From Bacteroidales bacterium (lineage in GTDB: Bacteria; Bacteroidota; Bacteroidia; Bacteroidales; Lentimicrobiaceae): DNA of 64,000 nt. The stretch is taken from the NCBI GenBank assembly GCA_016709025.1, contig JADJEQ010000001.1, forward strand, positions 1-64,000, in the 5' to 3' direction. The translations under genes were made by a program, and so were the position numbers. Shown here one piece after another: positions 49,847 to 59,510 of the stretch. Below the pieces are notes generated by a model that saw only the letters and a program-made list of their open reading frames with translations, made no database searches and had not been told where the DNA came from. Each line of letters opens with the position of its first letter. Within the stretch, counting starts at the first letter, position 1.

Positions 49847-51631
49847 CTAATCCAGATCATTAATCCCAAAAACCGTATTAATGACCGGTGCATACTTATC
49901 ATTGATGTAACGACGACGTAATTTGAGCGATGCTGTCAGTTCTCCGTTTTCAACATTCCATTCATGATCAATAAGTTCGAACCTTTTAACTTGTTCTGTA
50001 GCTCCGAAAAATTTGTTGAACTTATCAATTTCCTGCTGAAAACGTTTTTTAATTCTGGGAACAGCGATCATTTCAGAATCTGTAGTATACGGTATTGCCT
50101 TGATGGCACACCATGATCTCAGATGGGGGAAATCGGGCACAACGAGAGCAGCGGCAAATTTCTGATTCTCACCGATTACCATCAGTGTATCAATAAATGA
50201 AGATTCTTTAAACTTATTTTCTATTAATTCAGGACTAATGTACTTGCCGAGTGAAGTTTTAAAAATCTCCTTTTTTCTTCCGGTAATCCGAAGGTGGCCG
50301 GTTTTTTTAAAGACGCCAATATCACCGGTATGAAACCATCCTTCCTGGTCAATTGCTTCACCGGTAAGTTCCGCTTCTTTAAAATAGCCTGGCATAACAT
50401 TGGGGCCCTTACACAGAATCTCGCCATCGTTGGCAATTTTTACTGTTACATCGCGGATTATTTTGCCTACTGTTCCGAAGCAATTTCCGTTTTCACTAAA
50501 ATCATTCACAGCAATAACCGGGGAAGTTTCAGTAAGGCCGTAACCTTCAAGCACGGGAATGCCGGCAGCCCAGAATACACGCGACAAGCGGGGTTGCAGG
50601 GCAGCACCTCCGGAAACAATTACTTTCATGTTGCCCCCGACGGCAGCACGCCACTTGCTGAAAACCAACTTATTGGCAAGTTTTAGCTTGAGTGAATAAA
50701 ACCACCCGTTGGCTTCGTCCATTTCGTAGCGGAGGCCAAGATTGACAGCCCAGAAAAAGATAAACTTTTTTATACCGGTGAGTTTACGTCCTGTCCCCAT
50801 AATCCTGTCATAGATTTTCTCAAGTAGCCGGGGAACTGTAGTAAGAATATCAGGACTTATCTCACGCATATTATCCCCGATGGTAGCCATACTCTCAGCG
50901 TAGTATACCGAAATGCCGAGATATTGGTACATATAGTTGAGCATGCGCTCATATACATGACAAAGCGGAAGATAGCTCAGGGCTTTCCCTTCAGAACCAA
51001 ATGGAGGAATGTGTGCAACAGATTTAAAGTTACTGATGATATTGGCATGTGTCAGCATTACCCCTTTGGGATTTCCGGTTGTGCCCGAGGTGTAAATGAG
51101 TGTGGCGACATCATTGGTTTTAACTGCTGAACCAACCTTTTGCAAGAGTTCAGGCGCAGCTTGTTGCCGGCCAAGCTCAATAAACGATTGTAATGAAAGG
51201 GCGCCTTCTGTTTCCTTAACGGCATAAACACCCATCAGTCCGGGGATTTCGTTTAATATGTGTTCAATTTTCCTGAAAATATCCTTCCCTGAGATAAATA
51301 CGAACTTTACCTCAGCATGATAAAGAATATACTTGTAGTCAGATTCGCTGATGGTGGGATAAACGGGAACATGTATTGCTCCGATCTGCATAATTCCCAT
51401 ATCCAGAAAATTCCATTCAGGTCTGCTTGGCATAATGGTGGCAATTTTATCACCTTTTACCACACCGAAACTGAGCAATGCATAGCTGATGGCATCCGAT
51501 ATTTCGCGATACTTTCCAATCGGGTACTTAATCCATTCACCATTCTCCTTACCTGCGAATACATCATCTTTGGGTGAAAAAGTGGTTTCGTAACGCGGGA
51601 GTAAGTCAAAAAGGCGGGTGACATCATTCAT
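49847..51631 (-). CDS. Long-chain fatty acid--CoA ligase, paralogue 2
   Basis: 594 aa. Same layout: IYTSGTTGNPKGVMLTH, EGYGLTETSPVIAVND, FHTGDIGVFKKTGHLRITGR with RKKEIFKTSLGKY, and a final NGELTASLKLRRRYINDKYA. The YHAEVKFVFISGKDIF and FPHLRSWCAIKAIPYTTD stretches are more like paralogue 1 (51648) than paralogue 3. Separated by 16 bp from paralogue 1, so probably co-transcribed. Confidence 0.92.
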   Translation of the reverse strand: MNDVTRLFDLLPRYETTFSPKDDVFAGKENGEWIKYPIGKYREISDAISYALLSFGVVKGDKIATIMPSRPEWNFLDMGIMQIGAIHVPVYPTISESDYKYILYHAEVKFVFISGKDIFRKIEHILNEIPGLMGVYAVKETEGALSLQSFIELGRQQAAPELLQKVGSAVKTNDVATLIYTSGTTGNPKGVMLTHANIISNFKSVAHIPPFGSEGKALSYLPLCHVYERMLNYMYQYLGISVYYAESMATIGDNMREISPDILTTVPRLLEKIYDRIMGTGRKLTGIKKFIFFWAVNLGLRYEMDEANGWFYSLKLKLANKLVFSKWRAAVGGNMKVIVSGGAALQPRLSRVFWAAGIPVLEGYGLTETSPVIAVNDFSENGNCFGTVGKIIRDVTVKIANDGEILCKGPNVMPGYFKEAELTGEAIDQEGWFHTGDIGVFKKTGHLRITGRKKEIFKTSLGKYISPELIENKFKESSFIDTLMVIGENQKFAAALVVPDFPHLRSWCAIKAIPYTTDSEMIAVPRIKKRFQQEIDKFNKFFGATEQVKRFELIDHEWNVENGELTASLKLRRRYINDKYAPVINTVFGINDLD

Positions 51632-51647
51632 AGGCTTTTACAGGATT

Positions 51648-53426
51648 TCAAATAAACAGTTTTTCAATCTGCGAACTATACTTAGCCGCAATTACCGAAC
51701 GCCTAAGCTTCAGAGTCGGTGTCAGTTCCCCGGACGCTGTTGTCCACTCCGACGACATGAATTCAACTTTTTTTATTTGTTCAGTTGCGCCAAAGCCCTT
51801 ATTGTAAAGATCAATGACTTTCATGAGCCTCGCCCTGATCCGCTGATCTGCAATCATTTCTTCATCGTTTGAATAATCAATCGATTTAATTTTACACCAT
51901 GATCTCAGATGGTTGAAATCGGGGACGACCAATGCAGCTGCAAACTTCTGATTTTCACCAACAACCATCAGGTTATCGATAAATGGTGATTCTTTAATCT
52001 TGTTCTCCAGTAATTCGGGTGCTATGTATTTACCGAGAGAGGTTTTAAATATCTCCTTTTTACGTCCGGTAATTCTCAGTTGCCCTTCTTTCTCAAATTG
52101 TCCGATATCTCCGGTGTGAAACCATCCGTCATGATCAATAACACTGGCAGTGAGTTCTGGATCATTATAATATCCCAGCATAATATTAGGCCCTCTGGCG
52201 AGAATCTCCCCGTCTTCGGCAATTTTTACCTCAACACCCCTGAGCGGAGGGCCAACAGTTCCAACTTTTATACCATTTGGATCGGTACTGGTTGAAGCAA
52301 TAACAGGCGATGTTTCGGTAAGTCCATAACCTTCATAAATCGGCAACCCGGCAGCCCTGAAAGTTCTGATCAATCTCGGCTGTATCGCAGCACCACCCGA
52401 AACGATAATTTTAAAGTTACCTCCCAAAGCCTCACGCCATTTGCTGTAAATCAGTTTATCAGCAACCAGATGCCTGAGTTTGTACCAGGGATTGTTTCTG
52501 CCTTTAACATCAAAATGAAGCGCCAGATTAACAGCCCAGAAAAAGATAGCACGTTTTATTCCTTTCTGTTTTCTACCAGTGGCCTGTATCTTATCGTAGA
52601 TCTTCTCAAGAAGGCGTGGTACGCAGCACATCATGTCCGGCTTTATCTCTTTAATATTGTCGGTGATGGTCGCCATGCTTTCGGCGTAATATATGGAGAT
52701 GCCAAGGTAGAGATACATGTAATTCAGCATTCTTTCATAAATATGGCAAAGCGGAAGAAAACTCAGTGCTTTGCCTTCTTCGCCGAAAGTGGGGATGTAC
52801 GAAACGGCTTTAAAATTGGAAATGATATTCATGTGCGAAAGCATCACTCCCTTGGGTTTGCCGGTGGTACCCGAAGTGTAGATAATGGTTGCAAGATCAT
52901 CTGTAGCTATACTGTTCCTGATTGAATCAACCAGTTCCGGTTCAGGGTTTGACTGACCTATGTCAGCAACTTCGAATATATTGCGGAATCCTTCGCTGTA
53001 TTTAAAAGTAAATATCTCCTTGATTGATTGACAGTTAGCAGCTACTTCACTGATCTTCCTGGCCATTTCCTCACCAGCCACAAAAACCAGTTTAACTTCA
53101 GCATGGTTAAAAATGTACTGGTAATCAGCCGGGGTGATGGTAGGATACACAGGCACATGAATAGCGCCAGCCTGCATGATGGCCATATCCAGAAAATTCC
53201 ATTCAGGCCGGTTATTGGAAATGGTGACTATTTTATCTCCTTTCTTAACCCCAAGTGCAATAAGCCCACTGGTAATATTATCCGACATCTGGATAAAATA
53301 AGCCAGGCTGTATTTTTTCCATACACCATCTTCTTTACATGCCAATACATCATCTTTTGGCTTAAAGCTGGCCGCATAATACGGCAAAAGGTCAAAAATC
53401 CTTGTTATCGTCATGGTATCCGGCAT
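51648..53426 (-). CDS. Long-chain fatty acid--CoA ligase, paralogue 1
   Basis: 592 aa; the ATG five codons in (53414, MTITRIFDLL) aligns better with the sister genes. IYTSGTTGKPKGVMLSH, EGYGLTETSPVIASTS, FHTGDIGQFEKEGQLRITGR with RKKEIFKTSLGKY, C-terminal SGELTPTLKLRRSVIAAKYS. First gene of the three-gene set. An SDR dehydrogenase lies 183 bp upstream in the same direction; whether it shares the transcript is unclear. Confidence 0.92.
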   Translation of the reverse strand: MPDTMTITRIFDLLPYYAASFKPKDDVLACKEDGVWKKYSLAYFIQMSDNITSGLIALGVKKGDKIVTISNNRPEWNFLDMAIMQAGAIHVPVYPTITPADYQYIFNHAEVKLVFVAGEEMARKISEVAANCQSIKEIFTFKYSEGFRNIFEVADIGQSNPEPELVDSIRNSIATDDLATIIYTSGTTGKPKGVMLSHMNIISNFKAVSYIPTFGEEGKALSFLPLCHIYERMLNYMYLYLGISIYYAESMATITDNIKEIKPDMMCCVPRLLEKIYDKIQATGRKQKGIKRAIFFWAVNLALHFDVKGRNNPWYKLRHLVADKLIYSKWREALGGNFKIIVSGGAAIQPRLIRTFRAAGLPIYEGYGLTETSPVIASTSTDPNGIKVGTVGPPLRGVEVKIAEDGEILARGPNIMLGYYNDPELTASVIDHDGWFHTGDIGQFEKEGQLRITGRKKEIFKTSLGKYIAPELLENKIKESPFIDNLMVVGENQKFAAALVVPDFNHLRSWCKIKSIDYSNDEEMIADQRIRARLMKVIDLYNKGFGATEQIKKVEFMSSEWTTASGELTPTLKLRRSVIAAKYSSQIEKLFI

Positions 53427-53609
53427 TAAAGTTTGCTAATGGTTCCTGTAAATAAAAGCCATTCACTTTACTATAAACTTGCTGACTAAAAGATTGGGTT
53501 TGTTTCGCAAACGAGTAGTTACAAATGATTCCGGTAGTTCACTGTTGTAAAACCAATCAAAAATAAAATTCCTGGAATTCTTAATAATATATCTGTTCTT
53601 CCCGGCTAT

Positions 53610-54368
53610 TCAGGTACGGTGAATCTGGGTTGCCGCTGCCTGAGCGGTTGGCATAAGCAACAAATCGTTGATGTTAATGTGCGGAGGCAAACCAGCCGCA
53701 TAAAACACGACATCCGCCACATCATCTGGATGTAACGGCTCAAAACCGTTATAAACTGAATTAGCCTTCTGCGCATCCCCATTAAACCTCACCAACGAGA
53801 ACTCTGTTTCAACAGCACCCGGAGCTATCTGTGTTACCCTGATTCCATATGGAAGCAAATCTATCCGCATTGCCCTGGTAAGGCTGTCGACCGCTGCCTT
53901 GGTAGCACAATAAACATTGCCTTTGGGATATACTTCACGCCCGGCAATTGAACCGATGTTGATAATATGTCCCCTTCCCTGCTTTATCATCAACGGCATC
54001 ACTGCATGAGAAATGTTCAGGAGACCCTTAACATTGGTATCAATCATCCTGTCCCAATTTTCAGGATTTCCATCCTGCATAGGTTCAAGCCCAAGGGCAA
54101 GTCCCGCATTGTTGATCAGAACATCAATTTCCCGAAACCTGTCGGGGAGGCTGTTAACTGCATCAACAACATTTTGACGATTGGTGACATCCAATTCGAT
54201 TGAATGAACCTGAATTTCAAATTTGCTTTTTAGGTCAGTTTCAATTTCAGACAACCGGTCAGACCGGCGACCAATTAGTATAATACTGCACCCTGATTCC
54301 GCAAATCTGAACGCGCATGAGCGACCAATACCACTGGTAGCTCCGGTTATACAAACAATTTTACCCAT
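53610..54368 (-). CDS. SDR-family NAD(P)-dependent oxidoreductase (YdfG-like)
   Basis: 252 aa classical short-chain dehydrogenase. Cofactor motif TGATSGIGRSCAFRFAESG (T-G-x3-G-x-G). NNAG at ~residue 85; catalytic NIGSIAGREVYPKGNVYCAT with Ser, Tyr and Lys (S...YxxxK). RSDRL after the second strand suggests NADP preference. The IAPGAVETEFSLVRFNGD tail and LPPHININDLLLMPTAQA are those of the YdfG/malonic-semialdehyde and serine-dehydrogenase group. Substrate not determined. Confidence 0.9.
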   Translation of the reverse strand: MGKIVCITGATSGIGRSCAFRFAESGCSIILIGRRSDRLSEIETDLKSKFEIQVHSIELDVTNRQNVVDAVNSLPDRFREIDVLINNAGLALGLEPMQDGNPENWDRMIDTNVKGLLNISHAVMPLMIKQGRGHIINIGSIAGREVYPKGNVYCATKAAVDSLTRAMRIDLLPYGIRVTQIAPGAVETEFSLVRFNGDAQKANSVYNGFEPLHPDDVADVVFYAAGLPPHININDLLLMPTAQAAATQIHRT

Positions 54369-54493
54369 TATTTCCGCAAACAGTTATGGCACTTAAATAA
54401 TATTTAATAACTGGGCTGCCAAACTCATTTCGGTAAAAGTATGCATTAAAATCAAACCATGCAATACCCGGAAATTCTTATCTGATTATTCTT

Positions 54494-57400
54494 CTAATTT
54501 CGTTTTTCCTCAATCCATTTGCGGGCATTTACAAATGCTTCAATCCAGGGTGATACTTCTTCATTACACCTGCCTGCAGGATAATAAGCCCAATTCCATG
54601 GATGAATGGAACGTTCCAGATGCGGCATCATGGCCAGGTGCCTTCCATCGGGTGAAACAATGGCAGCCGTATTGAAATCCGAACCATTGGGATTTCCGGG
54701 ATACACCGGATAACTGTATTTAACCGGAATGCTATAATTTCCTTCATCCAATGGCAGACTGAACCTGCCCTCTCCGTGTGCAACCCAAATTCCGAGTCTT
54801 TTACCTGCCATATTTCCCAACATCACTGAATTATTTTCAAGAATATCCACATTCAGGAAATTCGATTCGAATTTACCGGATTTGTTGTGTTGCATGGCAG
54901 GTCTTTGCTTGTGTTCAGGATAAATAAGCCCGAGTTCCACCATCAACTGACATCCGTTGCAAACTCCAAGACTCAGGGTATCTGCCCTTTCGTAAAATTT
55001 ATCCAATGCCGCTTTGGCACGGGGGTTATAAAGGAAAGCTCCGGCCCAGCCTTTGGCCGATCCGAGTACATCAGAATTACTGAAGCCTCCAACGAAAACT
55101 ATCATATGAATGTCCTCAAGGGTCTCTCGTCCTGACACGAGATCGGTCATGTGAACATCCTTCACATCAAACCCGGCCAGGTAGAGCGACCAGGCCATTT
55201 CCCTGTCGCCGTTTACGCCCTTTTCACGAATGATTGCAGCTTTCAGGCCTGTAGGCACAGACCGGTTGGAAACAATACCAAATTGTTTGTTTTCACCTGT
55301 AAAATCTTCACCAAATTCAAATGAAAGCGGCTGCTTTTCAAAATTTGAATATCGCGCACGGGCATGATCCTCACCACATTGTTTCCGATCGAGTAGGTAT
55401 GAAGTTTTAAACCATAGCCTGCGAAGTTTATCAATATCAAGTTCAGTTGTGCCGTCGTTGTAGCGAAGCGTCAGGTATCGCCTGAATGATGGTTTACCAA
55501 GTACCCGGTAATTAAGTCCGGATTCATGAAGAAATACGGCTGTATAATCAAGGTCGTTCACCTGCAGCACCACACCCGGATTCTCGCTGAACAACAATTT
55601 AACAATATCACTTTCACCAAATCCACTCAAATCAGCTTCGAGGCCTATTCCGGGTTGGGAGAACAACATTTCAAGCAGGGTTGTAACCAGTCCTCCGGCC
55701 GAAATATCATGACCGGACAGTATTACGCCTCTTGCTATTAAAGCCTGTACTGCATCGAATGCGCGCACAAAATATTCCGGATCAGCAACAGTCGGCGCTT
55801 CGTTACCCAGGCAGCCCAGGACCTGTGCCAGGCTGCTTCCGCCTGCCTTAAATGAATCGCCTGAAAAATCAAGGTAAATTAATGTAGAGGTAAATTCAGG
55901 CTGGATTACCGGTTTAACGACTCCCCTGATATTGCTCACTTCGGCGACTGCTGAAACAATTACGGTTCCGGGTGAAAATACTTTACTCCCGTCAGGATAA
56001 CGCTGGGTCATCGACAGTGAGTCCTTTCCGGTAGGAATGTTTATACCCAGTGCAATGGCAAAATCACTGGCAGCTTTTACCGCTTTGAAAAGGCGGGCAT
56101 CTTCACCCGGATTGCGGCATGGCCACATCCAGTTGGCGCTGAGCGATACACCCTTCAATCCTCCGTCAAGCGGAGCCCATACTAGGTTCGTAAGTGATTC
56201 GGCAATTGATAGTACGGAACCGGCTGCAGCATCAATTAAACCCGCTGCCGGTGCATGTCCCAATGAGGTTGCTATACCTTTATTCCCATTGAAATCAAGT
56301 GCTACAACGCCGAGATTATTCAGAGGCAACTGCAAAGGACCGGCAGTTTGCTGTACTGCTACACGACCGGTTACCGAACGGTCAACCTTGTTGGTTAACC
56401 AGTCTTTACAGCCTACAGCCTCCAGTTGCAATACTTTTTCGATGTATGAAAGCAGATTTGAAGCCTTGTAGGTCAAAGGCAACAAAGCCGTTTCTACCGT
56501 AGTATCATGCAAGATTGTCCGTGGAGGATTTCCGAACAAATCAGAAATGCTCAGATCAATTGGTTTATTACCAGTTTTATTATTTTCAAAAGTCAGTCGA
56601 TGATCAGCTGTGGTTTCACCAGCGACAAACATCGGGGCACGTTCGCGTTCAGCAACCCTCCTGAGCAGTTCAACATCTTTTGGATGCATAATCAGCCCCA
56701 TTCGTTCCTGAGATTCATTTCCAATGATCTCACGGTCAGAAAGTGTGGGATCGCCAACCGGAAGTTGATCAATATCAATGCGACCACCGGTTACTTCAAC
56801 CAATTCTGAGAGGGAATTAAGGTGACCACCAGCACCGTGATCGTGGATTGAAACAACCGGGTTTAGTTCCATCTCAGCCATTGCCCTTACGGCATTGTAA
56901 ACCCGTTTCTGCATTTCAGGATTTGACCGCTGAACGGCATTCAGTTCAATGGAATTGCTGAATTGGCCGGTGGCAACCGACGAAACTGCACCACCACCCA
57001 TCCCGATACGGTAATTATCGCCACCCATCACAATTACTTTATCCCCGGGCACCGGAGCATCTTTCCGGCTGTCTGATTTCTTTGCGTAACCAACCCCTCC
57101 GGCCAGCATAATTACTTTATCGTATCCATAGGTTTTATCGCGCTCCTGGTGCTCAAAAGTAAGCAGACTGCCACAGATCAGAGGCTGACCAAACTTATTG
57201 CCAAAATCGCTGGCTCCGTTAGAAGCTTTGATAAGTATTTCTTCAGGCGTTTGATACAACCATTTACGCGGCTTAACGGCTGATGCCCAGGTTTGGGTTT
57301 CGCAGTTGCGTGGATAGGAGGTCATGTAAACGGCAGTACCGGCTATGGGCATCGAACCTTTTCCACCTGCCATCCGGTCACGGATTTCACCACCACTCCC

Positions 57401-58183
57401 GGTGGCTGCTCCATTGAATGGCTCAACAGTTGTGGGGAAATTATGGGTTTCTGCTTTCAGGGATATAACCGAATCAAATTCAATCAGATTGAAATAGTCA
57501 GGTCTGTCCTGATTTACGGGTGCGAACTGCCATACCTTCGGGCCATCAATAAACGCTACATTATCATTGTAAGCAGAAATTATCCTGTTGTGGTTCAACC
57601 GCGAAGTTTTCCTGATCATTGAAAACAAGGTCTCTTCCTGTTCATGCCCATCTATAATAAATAATCCATTGAATATTTTATGCCGGCAATGTTCTGAATT
57701 TACCTGAGAAAAACCAAATACTTCACTATCGGTAAGAGGTCTGCCCAACTTTACACTCAGGTTGCTGAGGTAGTCAATTTCATCGATTGAAAGAGCGAGA
57801 CCTTCCTGTAGGTTATATGCAGCCAGGTCATGTACCTGTTTTACCGGCTCGGGTTCATGCACTATAGTAAAACAATCCTGATCAAGCCCGGCATTCATTA
57901 GCTGCAGCATTGGATCAAACTTCGCTTCCAAACCCGAAACTTCCTGATACTCTTCCATCCGGAAAATGCCCTGAATGCCCATATTCTGGGTTATTTCCAC
58001 AGCATTCGTACTCCACGGAGTAATCATTTCGCGGCGTGGTCCAATAAAAAAGCCCGATACTGACCGGGCTTCAAGAGATTCGGCACCACCGAATAACCAG
58101 CTTAGTTTCTGAATATCAGCATCTGCGAGTTCATTATGACAACCCACGGCATATAAAAAATTACCCCTGAAGAACCGGATCAT
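54494..58183 (-). CDS. purL: Phosphoribosylformylglycinamidine synthase, single-chain
   Basis: 1229 aa from MIRFFRGNFL (58183). Fourth step of purine synthesis: FGAR + glutamine + ATP to FGAM. N-terminal domain, then two AIRS-type halves (LKAETHNFPTTVEPFNGAAT with GSGGEIRD; SIHDHGAGGHLNSLSELVEV; HDISAGGLVTTLLEML) and a C-terminal class I glutaminase (FSNSDVLGSAKGWAG, LGVCNGCQLMVELGL with the nucleophile Cys, and HGEGRFS). The large single-chain form is that of gammaproteobacteria and Bacteroidota. The longer frame start at 58225 is upstream of a TAnnTTTG promoter and is rejected. Intact over 3.7 kb. Confidence 0.96.
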   Translation of the reverse strand: MIRFFRGNFLYAVGCHNELADADIQKLSWLFGGAESLEARSVSGFFIGPRREMITPWSTNAVEITQNMGIQGIFRMEEYQEVSGLEAKFDPMLQLMNAGLDQDCFTIVHEPEPVKQVHDLAAYNLQEGLALSIDEIDYLSNLSVKLGRPLTDSEVFGFSQVNSEHCRHKIFNGLFIIDGHEQEETLFSMIRKTSRLNHNRIISAYNDNVAFIDGPKVWQFAPVNQDRPDYFNLIEFDSVISLKAETHNFPTTVEPFNGAATGSGGEIRDRMAGGKGSMPIAGTAVYMTSYPRNCETQTWASAVKPRKWLYQTPEEILIKASNGASDFGNKFGQPLICGSLLTFEHQERDKTYGYDKVIMLAGGVGYAKKSDSRKDAPVPGDKVIVMGGDNYRIGMGGGAVSSVATGQFSNSIELNAVQRSNPEMQKRVYNAVRAMAEMELNPVVSIHDHGAGGHLNSLSELVEVTGGRIDIDQLPVGDPTLSDREIIGNESQERMGLIMHPKDVELLRRVAERERAPMFVAGETTADHRLTFENNKTGNKPIDLSISDLFGNPPRTILHDTTVETALLPLTYKASNLLSYIEKVLQLEAVGCKDWLTNKVDRSVTGRVAVQQTAGPLQLPLNNLGVVALDFNGNKGIATSLGHAPAAGLIDAAAGSVLSIAESLTNLVWAPLDGGLKGVSLSANWMWPCRNPGEDARLFKAVKAASDFAIALGINIPTGKDSLSMTQRYPDGSKVFSPGTVIVSAVAEVSNIRGVVKPVIQPEFTSTLIYLDFSGDSFKAGGSSLAQVLGCLGNEAPTVADPEYFVRAFDAVQALIARGVILSGHDISAGGLVTTLLEMLFSQPGIGLEADLSGFGESDIVKLLFSENPGVVLQVNDLDYTAVFLHESGLNYRVLGKPSFRRYLTLRYNDGTTELDIDKLRRLWFKTSYLLDRKQCGEDHARARYSNFEKQPLSFEFGEDFTGENKQFGIVSNRSVPTGLKAAIIREKGVNGDREMAWSLYLAGFDVKDVHMTDLVSGRETLEDIHMIVFVGGFSNSDVLGSAKGWAGAFLYNPRAKAALDKFYERADTLSLGVCNGCQLMVELGLIYPEHKQRPAMQHNKSGKFESNFLNVDILENNSVMLGNMAGKRLGIWVAHGEGRFSLPLDEGNYSIPVKYSYPVYPGNPNGSDFNTAAIVSPDGRHLAMMPHLERSIHPWNWAYYPAGRCNEEVSPWIEAFVNARKWIEEKRN

Positions 58184-58205
58184 TTTGATTGCTTTTTGTA
58201 TGGGG

Positions 58206-58213
58206 CAAAGATA
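58206..58213 (-). promoter_or_regulatory. Promoter element (TATCTTTG) for purL
   Basis: Exact minus-strand TAnnTTTG, 22 bp before the purL start; the more upstream in-frame ATG would be 5' of it. Confidence 0.6.
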
Positions 58214-58291
58214 GCAAAATGGCAAAAAACAGAAAGGAATATTATTGGATATTATATTTTAAAATACCTGGTAACCGATGCATATAAAGCG

Positions 58292-58299
58292 TACCTTTG
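58292..58299 (+). promoter_or_regulatory. Promoter element (TACCTTTG) for the DEAD-box gene
   Basis: Exact TAnnTTTG, 23 bp before the ATG at 58323 and downstream of the first in-frame ATG (58278). Confidence 0.6.
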
Positions 58300-58322
58300 C
58301 GCGCTCAAATGTAAATCATTTT

Positions 58323-59510
58323 ATGCTTAATTTTCAAGAACTTGGCTTAAATCCGCTGCTGTTACAAGCGGTTGAAGCCCTGGGTTTCAAAGAACCCATG
58401 CCAGTCCAGGCAGAAGTAATCCCCACTCTGATAGAAAAACCTTCCGATTTAGTCGGATTAGCCCAAACCGGAACCGGTAAAACAGCTGCATTCGGATTGC
58501 CGGTTTTGCATCACATCAATCCTGATTCAAAAAAAGCGCAGGCATTGATCCTGTGTCCAACCCGTGAACTGTGTCTGCAGATTTCAAGAGACCTGACCAG
58601 TTTTGCACAGTTCATGCCTAAAATCAAAATCACACCGGTATACGGAGGTGCCAGTATTGAGATCCAGATCAGGCAACTGGCCGAAGGACCCCAGATAATT
58701 GTTGCAACTCCGGGCAGGTTAAACGATATGATCCGCCGCAAAAGAGTTGATCTGAGCAATGTCGGCTGGGTTGTCCTCGACGAAGCCGATGAAATGCTCG
58801 ATATGGGATTTCAGGAAGACGTTGATACCATCCTTGAATGCACACCCAAAGAAAAATACACATTGCTCTTCTCAGCTACCATGCCCGAAGAAGTAGAACG
58901 AATCCTGACAAAATACATGACCAAACCGGTGATTAAGACCGTCGGGAAACGGAATACCGGAACAGCAAACGTAAAACACATGTACTACCTTGTGCATGCA
59001 CGCGACAGATACGCTGCACTGAAAAGAATCGCAGATTTCAACCCGAGAATATACGCCATCATCTTCTGCCGTACCCGCATCGAAACTCAGGAAATTGCCG
59101 ATTCGCTGATACGCGACGGTTACAATGCCGACTCGCTGCATGGCGACCTCTCACAGGCACAACGTGATCATGTGATGAGCCGTTTCCGGAGTGGAAACCT
59201 TCAAATGCTGGTCGCAACCGATGTAGCCGCCCGTGGCCTCGATGTAAATGACCTTACCCATGTCATCAACTACAACCTTCCCGACGATTCTGATGTATAT
59301 GTTCACAGGAGCGGACGTACCGGCAGAGCTGATAAGCTGGGGATCTGTGTATCGATCATCAACCTGAAGGAAAAATTCAAAATCCGTCAGATTGAGAAGA
59401 TGATTGCCCGTGAATTTGCTCCAGGCCAAAATCCCTACCGGAGCCCAGGTTTGCGAAAAACAACTTTTCCACCACATCGACCGTATGGAAAATGTAGCAC
59501 TGGACGATGA
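58323..59510 (+). CDS. DEAD-box RNA helicase, N-terminal part (frameshifted)
   Basis: Starts MLNFQELGLNPLLLQAVEAL. All helicase motifs are present: Q motif MPVQAEVIPTLI, Walker A AQTGTGKT, PTRELC, TPGRLND, DEAD as VLDEADEMLDMG, SAT, then the second domain IIFCRTRIETQEIADSL, ATDVAARGLDVND and HRSGRTGR. After IEKMIAREFA the frame goes to PGQNPYRSP and stops at 59510. Removing one C at 59421-59422 reads REFAQAKIPTGAQVCEKQLF and continues into the downstream frame. The restored protein would be ~615 aa. The DeaD/CsdA group acts in ribosome assembly and cold-shock RNA unwinding. Confidence 0.92.
   Translation: MLNFQELGLNPLLLQAVEALGFKEPMPVQAEVIPTLIEKPSDLVGLAQTGTGKTAAFGLPVLHHINPDSKKAQALILCPTRELCLQISRDLTSFAQFMPKIKITPVYGGASIEIQIRQLAEGPQIIVATPGRLNDMIRRKRVDLSNVGWVVLDEADEMLDMGFQEDVDTILECTPKEKYTLLFSATMPEEVERILTKYMTKPVIKTVGKRNTGTANVKHMYYLVHARDRYAALKRIADFNPRIYAIIFCRTRIETQEIADSLIRDGYNADSLHGDLSQAQRDHVMSRFRSGNLQMLVATDVAARGLDVNDLTHVINYNLPDDSDVYVHRSGRTGRADKLGICVSIINLKEKFKIRQIEKMIAREFAPGQNPYRSPGLRKTTFPPHRPYGKCSTGR

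Noticed and set aside
59411..59430. Programmed frameshifting in the DEAD-box gene
   Set aside because: Same reasons; restored junction is a plain family-typical sequence.
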